Source: Caldilinea sp. CFX5 (GTDB taxonomy: Bacteria > Chloroflexota > Anaerolineae > Caldilineales > Caldilineaceae). From it: DNA of 64,000 bases. Location: assembly GCA_021405325.1 (NCBI GenBank), contig QWII01000017.1, positions 79,590 through 143,589 of the forward strand, read 5' to 3'. The notes beneath the pieces were generated by a model. It did not search any database. It was not told the DNA's origin and was given only the letters and a program-made list of their open reading frames with translations. Below are positions 36,290 through 43,936 of this stretch, one piece after another; position 1 is the stretch's first letter, and the number at the start of each line of letters is the position of its first letter. Made by a program: the position numbers and the translations under genes.

Positions 36290-36938
36290 TACAAATCTAA
36301 TTTTACGTAATCTAAAATAATAAAGAAATTGTCAACTCACTCGGTCAAAGAGTTCAAATTCTATCCTATAAGGAAGGATATAAAGCTCACGAGAAAGCCA
36401 TCCGAAATGCTAAATCAGAAATATTGCTTTTGAGCAATTATGTATTTGATTGGGAAAATGGAGGCCAGCTCGTGATCCAAGTAGAATGCAAAGCATAGAA
36501 CGCAAAGCTGTCTTTAATGCATTTAATACAAAACTTCGTCAAGCGAAAAGTAAGAGTATTAAATTTGTGAGGATAGTGGAGATACCACCAAGACATCGTT
36601 TAGAAAAGGTGTTTGCGCATGATCGAATATACCAAGAACACTGCGAGCTATTAGTGGCAATTAGTCAAACAGACCCCGAAGTTGCAAGTCTACGTGTTTC
36701 TGAAGTTGTTTTTCAAAATACCTTCGTTATAATAGACAGAATAATAGACAGATATCATCTGTATATGGAGTTCAACGTCTATAAGGACGGTAGCAATCAA
36801 GCATTTACGCCATTTGTGATAATAATAGAAGACCCATATTCTGAAGTATTAGGAGATTTCCCTCAGCTTGGCGATCAGGGTACGTTCTACCCTCATACAA
36901 AAGTTGACCACGCTATCATCGCATCGTTAGTGTTATGA
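36290..36938 (+). pseudogene. AT-rich, frameshifted gene of unknown family
   Basis: Two overlapping frames make one protein. The first (about 36315-36460) reads HEKAIRNAKSEILLLSNYVFDWENG, with no start codon; the second (36450-36938) continues RPARDPSRMQSIERKAVFNAF and on for 155 residues. One base gained or lost near 36460 would restore continuity. The opening vaguely recalls phospholipase-D-like proteins, but no HKD motif is present, so I give no function. Base composition is much richer in A+T than its neighbours, which points to horizontal transfer. Confidence 0.65.
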
Positions 36939-37170
36939 TATGCGCTCACACGCTCCAAGAGTTTGCTTTTGGCTGAGTTCTTGTAGGGCAATGCTTCTAA
37001 CAAGAGCTGACCCGTCAGCGCTTCAAACTGTGAATCTTTATGCACCAAAATGGCTGCTTCCCGCATGGCACAGGCCGCGATAATGGTATCGGCCAAGGAA
37101 AGATGATACTGAGCAAGGTCAGCAACGCTGCGGTATCGAGGACGACGGCACTGGCCACCCGTGGCAACAA
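36893..37170 (-). pseudogene. PIN-domain (VapC-like) toxin with internal deletion
   Basis: In one frame the minus strand reads VVLDTAALLTLL (about 37146-37111), the first strand of a PIN domain with its catalytic aspartate; in another it reads YHLSLADTIIAACAMREAAILVHKDSQFEAL, the C-terminal PIN half with two further acids, ending with LEALPYK. The middle of the domain is missing and the frame differs. No antitoxin gene is seen upstream. Confidence 0.75.
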
Positions 37171-37267
37171 CATAACAACGGATGGTGGTGGCAACGGATG
37201 TCGCTGTCGAGGTGCCGCTTTCTTTCGGGTCAATCAATCCGTTCCCGCCTCGGGAGCCCACTGGGTG

Positions 37268-37282
37268 CCGCTGTAGTGTTGG
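37268..37282. repeat. Solo half of the CACTACAGCGG palindrome family
   Basis: GCCGCTGTAGTGTTGG matches the right-arm core of the palindromes at 3179-3268 and 57901-58160. No complementary arm is present within 100 bases, so it looks like a broken copy next to a decayed gene. Confidence 0.4.
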
Positions 37283-37363
37283 TTGCCTCTTCCCCTCTCC
37301 GTTTGTCGAGTTTATGGGGCCGACATGATTGACGCCCAAAGCAGAACATGATAAAGTTAGGCC

Positions 37364-37558
37364 ATGACGAAGTCACGTGTACCAGCAAAGAAGCGCCGCA
37401 AGCCGCGTAGCCCTCTCGATCCGGTTTTCAAACAGGTTTTGACCGATGAGTTTGCCGAGTACGGAGCGACCTTGCAAACGGAAGTCGAAATAGGACGCTT
37501 CCAGACGAAAAGCCTTAGCGTGTTTTGGCCGACCAAAATCCAACAAACCGCCGATTGA
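37364..37558 (+). pseudogene. N-terminal fragment of a conserved hypothetical protein
   Basis: 64 residues: MTKSRVPAKKRRKPRSPLDP, then FKQVLTDEFAEYGATLQTEVEIGRF, which resembles the start of larger nuclease-like hypothetical proteins that continue for over 200 residues. Here it ends in unrelated residues 20 codons later. It is the third broken gene in a row after the ATPase-nuclease gene. Confidence 0.45.
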
Positions 37559-37629
37559 CAAACCCTCACGCCTTCCTTACGATCACTCCAACGTAACCAA
37601 CCATCATCGCAACGTTTGGAGTGTTCCCC

Positions 37630-40600
37630 ATGCAATCGCTAGCTCGTTTTGTGACCAGGGCGCTACTGCTCTGTTGTTTTGCTTTGTCCACTGGCGTCTT
37701 CGCTGTCAGCGCCCAAAGTGGTGTACCACCCATTCGCATCAGCCAAATTTACGGGGGCGGCGGCAATAGTGACGCCACGCTGCATTCTGACTTTATCGAA
37801 CTCTTCAACGTCGGCCCGGAGGCGGTCAATCTCAACGGTTGGTCGGTGCAATATGCGGCTAAAGAAGGCACGGACTGGATTGTCACGCCGCTAGGTGATG
37901 TCACCATTGCCGGCTATGGCTATCTGCTCATCCGACAAGCCGCTGGTGAAGGGGGAAGCGATGCCGGTACAGCGCTAGAACTGCCCGACGTTAGCGGCGA
38001 GACCAGCATGAGCGCCAGCGCCGGTAAAGTGGCGCTGGTAGCCGGTACAACGGCGATTACCGGCTTGTTTGACGGTACAGTAGTTGATTTTGTCGGCTAC
38101 GGCGATGCCAACGAGGCCGAGACTGCGCCCGCCGACAAGCTCACCAACACCAAGGCTGCCTTGCGGTTGAACGGCGGCTGTGTTGACACCAACGACAATG
38201 CCCTCAACTTTGAACGCTTGCCACCCGCCCCACGCAACAGCAGCGCACCACCCTACCCCTGCCCTGAATTGCCGGTCGAGATCCCCATCGAAGCGCCAAC
38301 CGAGGAGCCAACCGTCCTGATCACCCCGGAAATGACAGCGACAATCACCGAAACGCTCACCGCCACACCAACGGAGACCGCCACAGCCGACGTGCCGTTG
38401 GTCGAACAACCGCCGCTCAGCGCGTCGCCAACCGTCACGGTGAGCGGGATTTTTATGGTAACACCAACCGATACGCCGATAATCGAGGAAGCGACCCCAA
38501 CACCGACAGCAACACTATTGGTCGTGGAACCCACGCTACCGGAATCAACACCAACTGCCACCCCACTTGCCGTTGCGCCCGAAAGTTTGACGCCACCTCG
38601 CCTGTTGATTACCGAATTTCTGGCCGACCCCAAAGCAGTCAAGGATGAGGCGGGCGAATGGCTTGAGATCTACAATGCTGACACCGTGGCGGTGAACCTT
38701 AACGGCTGGACAATGGCGGATCTGGACAATGATCGCCATACCATTGTGCAGGATCTGCTCATTCAGCCGGGTCAATTCCTGGTGCTGGCGCGCAATGGCG
38801 ACACGGCGACCAATGGCGGGGTGACGACAGCTTATGTTTACCAGAGCATTGCCTTGGCCAACAGCAACGACGAATTGCTCTTATTCGCCCCGGATGGCGC
38901 CGAAGTAGATCGTGTTGTCTGGGGTGATGGCGCGATGGTTGCGGTCAAAGCCGGCGCTTCCGCCCAACGAACGACATTGGGAACCAGCCCGCTGTGGGAG
39001 AACAGCCAAGATCCCTGGCCTGGTTCGGCAGGCGACAAAGGCACGCCTGGCACGGCTTATCAAGCCCCAATTGTCACGCCGACGACCACCCCGCCGCCCA
39101 ATGCCACGCCCGGCGCCTTGTGGCCGCTGGCGACCGCACCCAGCGATCTACAAATTGAAGAAGTCCTCTACAGCGGCAGCGATGACGAATTTATCGTCCT
39201 GCAAAATAGCGGCGCCACGCCGCTCGATCTCACCGGCTGGCTCATCGGGGATGCTGAGACGCCGGAGAAGGGTGAGGGGATCTATGAACTGCCGACCGGT
39301 ACATTTCTGGCGCCCGGCGATCTGCTCGTCTTGGCGCGCAATGGGCTGGCCTTTCGCACCCGTTGGGGCCGCCCGGCGCACGCCGAGTTTGAGCGGAAAG
39401 ACGAACAAACGCCTGACCTTGTGCGTCGCCGCGATCTGGCCAGCGGTGAACTAGCCCTGAACGACAATGGCGATGAAGTGTTACTCTTCAATCCAACCGG
39501 TGTTGTAGTCGATGCCGTGGCTTTCGACAAAGGCGGTTATACACTCCTTGGCTTGACGGGAACCCTGGACGCGCCCAAGGGGGAAGCCATCCAACGCGTG
39601 CCCGATGCGCGCTTTCCGGTGGTGCAGGAAGTGCGGCAACGCTTTCTCTACGCCCCGCCCGATCCCTTTACGGCGCTCACCTTGCCGGCGCCGCTGCCAC
39701 AGCCATCCCCCTTGTTGGATGATGGCTTGCAAGTCGTTTGGGGATCGCTGGGCGCGCAGAGCATCTTTAGCCCCGATGGCGCCGCGCCGCCGCACTATTT
39801 GCTGGCGCTGGCCGCGGCGCAGGGGTTACACTTCCTGGCCGTAGCCGATCCGCTCTATGTTGCGCCCTGGCAACCGGTTGATAATCTGGTTGCCCTGCCG
39901 GCCTGGCGCTGGTCAAGTAGCGATGATACGGGCGCGATTGTTTATAATGCCGAGCCGCAACTCTTGGCTGACCAAGCGGCATTCCTCGCCTATTTGAACG
40001 CTACCGGTAGCATTGCTCAGTGGCAAACGGACGAGCCGCCAATCAGCCCCGGCTTGACAGCCATCAGCGCCGATGCAGTCAGTGCGCCCGGCTCCCTGTC
40101 GGCGCTTTACGAAGGCTGGTTTACTGCTGGCGCCCCCCTTTTACCGGCAGGGAATGCGGCGCCGGCCTTGCCGAATGTGGTTGCAACAACACCCCGGTAC
40201 ACAGGGCTGGCTGTGGCTGCCCTCAATAGCGCTGGCGTGCAAGATGCACTGGCAACCCATCGGGGCTGGTTGACCAGTCGGCCCGGTCTTTGGTTGGCTC
40301 TACAAGCGCAAACAGGGGACGGCAACCGCCGCTGGATGGGCGCAACGCTCGCCGCCGAAAATCAGATTACCTTGCATGTAGACTATGGCGACAAGCTGGG
40401 CAAAGTAGCCGGCGTCGCCATCTGGCAAGATGATAAGCCGATTCAACAATTGGCCACGCCGTTGGCAGGTGGGCGGTGGAGCGTCACACTGCCGGCGATG
40501 CCGAATAGTTTTCTCTACGCCGTCGCCACCCAAACGGATGGCGACTTTGCGATTACGGCGCCTATCTACGTCCTCCCGACCGCCAGCACTGAACCCATCC

Positions 40601-41733
40601 TGCTCAACGAAGTGTTGCCGGCCCCTGGCGCCGACCACAATGGCGATGGGGAAATCAACAGCGATGACGAGTTTATTGAACTCTACAATCCTGGCTCCCA
40701 TCCGGTTTCCCTGGTCGGTTGGCAACTGAGCGATGCCGGCGGTGATGCGTCGCCCAGTCGCCGCTTTACCTTTGGGCCTGGTCGCTTTATTGGTGGGCGT
40801 TCCTTTCTGCTGTTGCGCCGCAAGGATACCCGCATCAACCTCAACAACGACAGCGATTCGATGCGGCTACTGAACGCGGCTGGTGAAGAAGTGGATTTTG
40901 TGGCCTGGGCGCCGAGTCCGCGCAAGGGGCGGTCATTGAGCCGACTACCGGATGGCGGCGCCTGGCAGGAAGGCAACGCCACCCCTGGCAGCGCCAATCA
41001 ACCCGCCGACGACAACAAAACGCAACCGGAGCCACCCGATCATCATGATGACGACGAGGAGGAAAGCACCGAGCCGCCACCCGTTCGTCTGGAGCCGACG
41101 CATGGGCAGGTCGGCGGGCCGCCGGCCTCGGTGGCGCAGTCGAAATTGGCGGGGTTGGAACAGTGGGTCGAGTTCCGTGGCGTGGTGACGGCGCCGCCGG
41201 GGCTGTACAACGCCACCATCTACGTCGCCGATCCGGCGCCGGATTATACGAACGGCCCGCTGGCCGGCATCGGCATCAACGTCTATCTGCACAATGGCGA
41301 ATTTCCACCACTGGCCGAGGGCGATCGCGTCCTGGTGCGCGGGCTATTGCGCTCTTTCCGCGGCGAGATGGAATTACAACTCGAAACGCCGGAACAGATC
41401 TGGCGACTCGATGGCGGCGCGCCGTTGCAACCCCTGCCGGTCACAGTGGCCGACATCGGCGAGTCGCTGGAAGGGCGCTTGGTCAGCTTTAGCGGCGTTG
41501 TCAGCGGCTGGCAAGGGGATAGTATCTTTCTCAGCGATCCCAATCGTCCCGACGCTCAAGCGGTGCGCGTTACCGTGCGCAGTAGCCTTGACTGGCGACG
41601 CCCGTATGTGAACAAAGGCGAACGCTGGCAAGTGACCGGCATCGTCAGCCAATTCGCCCGTGAGTCACCGTGGAATGGCGGGTATCGGGTGTTGGTGCGG
41701 TATAAGGGTGATCTGGTGAAGGTGAAGAAATAG
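37630..41733 (+). CDS. Secreted multidomain lamin-tail-domain protein
   Basis: 1367 residues from the ATG at 37630 (GGAG about ten bases upstream). A signal peptide (ALLLCCFALSTGVFAVSAQ) precedes lamin-tail domains at about 30-140, 323-430, 507-640 and 990-1110, each with a pattern such as FIELFN...VNLNGWS. A Thr/Pro-rich linker covers 215-320. Residues 696-960 look like a PHP phosphoesterase domain that lost its metal-binding histidines (FSPDGAAPPHYLLALAAAQGLHFLAVADP). An Asp/Glu-rich linker (~1136) leads to an OB-fold-like end (1150-1367). No membrane anchor is seen. Lamin-tail proteins are usually exported and linked to extracellular nucleases; a DNA- or surface-binding role is inference. 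Confidence 0.85.
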   Translation: MQSLARFVTRALLLCCFALSTGVFAVSAQSGVPPIRISQIYGGGGNSDATLHSDFIELFNVGPEAVNLNGWSVQYAAKEGTDWIVTPLGDVTIAGYGYLLIRQAAGEGGSDAGTALELPDVSGETSMSASAGKVALVAGTTAITGLFDGTVVDFVGYGDANEAETAPADKLTNTKAALRLNGGCVDTNDNALNFERLPPAPRNSSAPPYPCPELPVEIPIEAPTEEPTVLITPEMTATITETLTATPTETATADVPLVEQPPLSASPTVTVSGIFMVTPTDTPIIEEATPTPTATLLVVEPTLPESTPTATPLAVAPESLTPPRLLITEFLADPKAVKDEAGEWLEIYNADTVAVNLNGWTMADLDNDRHTIVQDLLIQPGQFLVLARNGDTATNGGVTTAYVYQSIALANSNDELLLFAPDGAEVDRVVWGDGAMVAVKAGASAQRTTLGTSPLWENSQDPWPGSAGDKGTPGTAYQAPIVTPTTTPPPNATPGALWPLATAPSDLQIEEVLYSGSDDEFIVLQNSGATPLDLTGWLIGDAETPEKGEGIYELPTGTFLAPGDLLVLARNGLAFRTRWGRPAHAEFERKDEQTPDLVRRRDLASGELALNDNGDEVLLFNPTGVVVDAVAFDKGGYTLLGLTGTLDAPKGEAIQRVPDARFPVVQEVRQRFLYAPPDPFTALTLPAPLPQPSPLLDDGLQVVWGSLGAQSIFSPDGAAPPHYLLALAAAQGLHFLAVADPLYVAPWQPVDNLVALPAWRWSSSDDTGAIVYNAEPQLLADQAAFLAYLNATGSIAQWQTDEPPISPGLTAISADAVSAPGSLSALYEGWFTAGAPLLPAGNAAPALPNVVATTPRYTGLAVAALNSAGVQDALATHRGWLTSRPGLWLALQAQTGDGNRRWMGATLAAENQITLHVDYGDKLGKVAGVAIWQDDKPIQQLATPLAGGRWSVTLPAMPNSFLYAVATQTDGDFAITAPIYVLPTASTEPILLNEVLPAPGADHNGDGEINSDDEFIELYNPGSHPVSLVGWQLSDAGGDASPSRRFTFGPGRFIGGRSFLLLRRKDTRINLNNDSDSMRLLNAAGEEVDFVAWAPSPRKGRSLSRLPDGGAWQEGNATPGSANQPADDNKTQPEPPDHHDDDEEESTEPPPVRLEPTHGQVGGPPASVAQSKLAGLEQWVEFRGVVTAPPGLYNATIYVADPAPDYTNGPLAGIGINVYLHNGEFPPLAEGDRVLVRGLLRSFRGEMELQLETPEQIWRLDGGAPLQPLPVTVADIGESLEGRLVSFSGVVSGWQGDSIFLSDPNRPDAQAVRVTVRSSLDWRRPYVNKGERWQVTGIVSQFARESPWNGGYRVLVRYKGDLVKVKK

Positions 41734-41734
41734 G

Positions 41735-41806
41735 AAGAGATTGAGAGATATAGAGATTGAGAGATACAGGCTACAATCTCTCAATCTCTATATCTCTCAA
41801 TCTCTT
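41735..41806. repeat. GAGATT-word hairpin, 31-bp perfect arms
   Basis: Left arm 41735-41765 and right arm 41775-41806 are perfect complements made of GAGATTGAGAGATATA words. The hairpin lies exactly between the stops of two converging genes and touches the AEC gene stop codon, where it could end transcription from both sides. Confidence 0.93.
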
Positions 41807-42711
41807 TACACCAACGACAACACCACCGTCAACGTTAATGCACTCGCCAGCGTCGAGAAGAGCGCCACCGTGGTGACAAAATCAGGCATGAGGCGATGTT
41901 CCAGGGCGATCAACGCGGCCAGCACGGCGACGGGCATACTGGCCTGGATGATGCCGGCGCCCCGTTCGATGCCGGTCATGCCAAAGGGGGCGGCCAGCAG
42001 CAGGGCAAAGAACGGCCCGACCAATAGGCGCACCATGCTCGCCGCCACCACATCGCGATTCAGTTTGGGCATCCCCATGCCGGCCAGTTGTACGCCCAGC
42101 GTGATCAACATGCTGGGAATCAGCGCCCCAGCCAGCAGACCCGCCGCCCGCGAGACAAAGAGCGGCAACGGTAGGTCAAAGTAGTTGACCAGAAAAGCTG
42201 GAATGACGGCCAGCACCGCCGGGGTCTTAAAGGCGGCAGCCGCGGCGCGAATGCCTGTGCCCTGATGCCAGGTCGCCGCCATGACGCCGACGACAAAACC
42301 GAAGAAACTCAACACTAAAAAGTAAAAACTGGCGGCCACCAGCGCCGATTCGCCTAGCTTGAATTGCACAATCGGCAAGCCGAAGTTGCCGACATTGCCA
42401 AAGGCGGCGGCCAACACATAGGCCGAGACCATCGTCGGCGGGCAGCCCAAGAGGCGCGCCACCAGCCAGGCGACCACCACAGTCGCGCCGGTGACGACCA
42501 CGATGAAGAGGGCCATACGCAGCGCCAAATCGGCCCGAATTTCAGCGGCGCTAAAGATGTTAAAGGTAAAAGCTGGGGTGACGAGATAATAGGCAAAACG
42601 GGAAAGGGTGCTGGCCTCCAACTTCAGGCGCGGGCCGGTTACATAGCCGACGAGAACCAGCACAAAGACCGGCCCTAGAATATTGATAAAGATGGAAAGC
42701 AGTTCGTTCAC
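41806..42711 (-). CDS. AEC-family transporter (auxin efflux carrier type)
   Basis: 301 residues from a GTG start, with about ten hydrophobic helices in two sets of five. VFVLVLVGYVTG, AAAFGNVGNFGLPIVQF and LITLGVQLAGM are typical of the AEC/malonate-malate permease family, which exports or imports small organic acids. The substrate is not readable. It is not in an operon. Confidence 0.87.
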   Translation of the reverse strand: MNELLSIFINILGPVFVLVLVGYVTGPRLKLEASTLSRFAYYLVTPAFTFNIFSAAEIRADLALRMALFIVVVTGATVVVAWLVARLLGCPPTMVSAYVLAAAFGNVGNFGLPIVQFKLGESALVAASFYFLVLSFFGFVVGVMAATWHQGTGIRAAAAAFKTPAVLAVIPAFLVNYFDLPLPLFVSRAAGLLAGALIPSMLITLGVQLAGMGMPKLNRDVVAASMVRLLVGPFFALLLAAPFGMTGIERGAGIIQASMPVAVLAALIALEHRLMPDFVTTVALFSTLASALTLTVVLSLV

Positions 42712-43042
42712 AGGAAATCCGTCTGATTGTGGCGTGTTACGTATTGCGTGTTGCGTGACACAAGTTGATGATGAACTAACGGGTGATTTTGTCTAATGCG
42801 AATTACGGTAGGGTTACGCATCGCAACTCAACCCAAGTTACCATTGTATCACAATGCGAGGTGCGTCGCACACGTTAGAGGAAATTTTCATAAATTTCGC
42901 TTACCGGTAATGCTGGGCAACGCTTCATGTTCGCCTGTCGTGCTGAAAGAATCTCCTGCTGCAATGGGCAGGAGATTCTTTCAGCACGATAGGCGGGTTG
43001 GTTGTTATAGGCGAAAGCTGGTGGCAATATACAACTAGTCCG
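42712..43042. other. Intergenic region with word repeat and strong hairpin
   Basis: 331 bases. Words GCGTGTTACGTATTGCGTGTTGCGTGAC lie at 42730-42758; a 64-base hairpin lies at 42932-42995. The rest is AT-rich and featureless to the eye. Confidence 0.6.
42932..42995. repeat. Palindrome, 28-bp arms with one mismatch
   Basis: Arms 42932-42959 and 42968-42995 (CGCCTGTCGTGCTGAAAGAA...) pair with one mismatch around TGCAATGG. It follows the 3' end of the frameshifted cyanophycinase gene. There is no T-run, so it is more likely a dispersed palindromic element than a terminator. Confidence 0.85.
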
Positions 43043-43877
43043 CTATTTTTTTCCTAGCGCTTCCGCCTCGACCTTGTCGGAAATGATCGGCTGGCGGTTG
43101 ACCAGATCAAAGCAGTCGTCCTGGCCCAGGACGTGAAGCTGTACCCCGTGGATGGTGACAACACCTTCCGCTTTCTCTTCGGAGAGGCTGGAATAGGTGA
43201 TGTGGGAACCATCGGCCACGTAGATGGCGCCGTCGCCCAGGACAGTAAAAAATTCCCCCCGTTCCACCAAGATTGCGGTGGCTTCATCAATGCCAATTCC
43301 TACATTCCGTGGGTTTTGGGCGACGGCGCCCAACAAGCGCCCAATCCGTCCCCGTTCGGCAAAATGGGAATCGATCACTACATCGGGGATGAGGCCCAGC
43401 CCCGACGCCATTGACAAGGCCGAAATGCGGTTGGACTCATCGCTGGGGCCGCCGATGATCATCGTCTGGGGCATGGCGGCGGCGCCGGCGGAGGTGCCGG
43501 CAATCATGCCCCCAGCTAGATAATTTTCACGCATACATTGAAAGATCGGCGAATCACCCAATTGACTGGTAATCCGCAGTTGGTCGCCGCCGGTGAAGAA
43601 AATGACCGCCGCTTCCCGACATTTGCGCCTTCTCCTCATCCATTGCATCCTCACGGGTGCGAATATCGAGGAGGTCCACCTGTTTGACGCCAAGCGCCCG
43701 GAAACGCTCAACGTACGCTTCGGTTCCTTCCGGCGTGTAGGTGGCAGCCGTAATCACGACCAATGATCCTTTGGTGTTAATTGCCGTCTGCGCCACCGCC
43801 GCTAAAATCGCTTCCCCTCCATCGCGACGCTCGGCGCCACCGATGATCATCAACTTTCCTTTGCTCTTCTTTTGCAT
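43043..43877 (-). pseudogene. cphB: Cyanophycinase, frameshifted
   Basis: The start at 43877 (GAGGGG upstream) encodes MQKKSKGKLMIIGGAERRDGG, the cyanophycinase N-terminus. The reading frame continues to DAMDEEKAQ and then turns into nonsense (GSGGHFLHRRRP); a second frame resumes KCREAAVIFFTGGDQLR and runs through the nucleophile motif GTSAGAAAMP to the end at 43043. One missing base near 43620-43630, beside an AAA run, explains both. The family hydrolyses cyanophycin to beta-Asp-Arg dipeptides using the GTSAG serine. A sequencing error is possible. It sits 60 bases after cphA. Confidence 0.82.
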
Positions 43878-43898
43878 CAGGCCCCTCGGCTTTCTAAA

Positions 43899-43933
43899 GG
43901 ATGAAGGATGAAAGGTGACTTCATCCTTCATCC
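43899..43933. repeat. GGATGAA-word hairpin
   Basis: GGATGAAGGATGAA (43899-43912) pairs perfectly with 43920-43933 around AGGTGAC. It lies between cphA and the frameshifted cphB, partly in the upstream open frame of the latter. Confidence 0.85.
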
Positions 43934-43936
43934 TTC

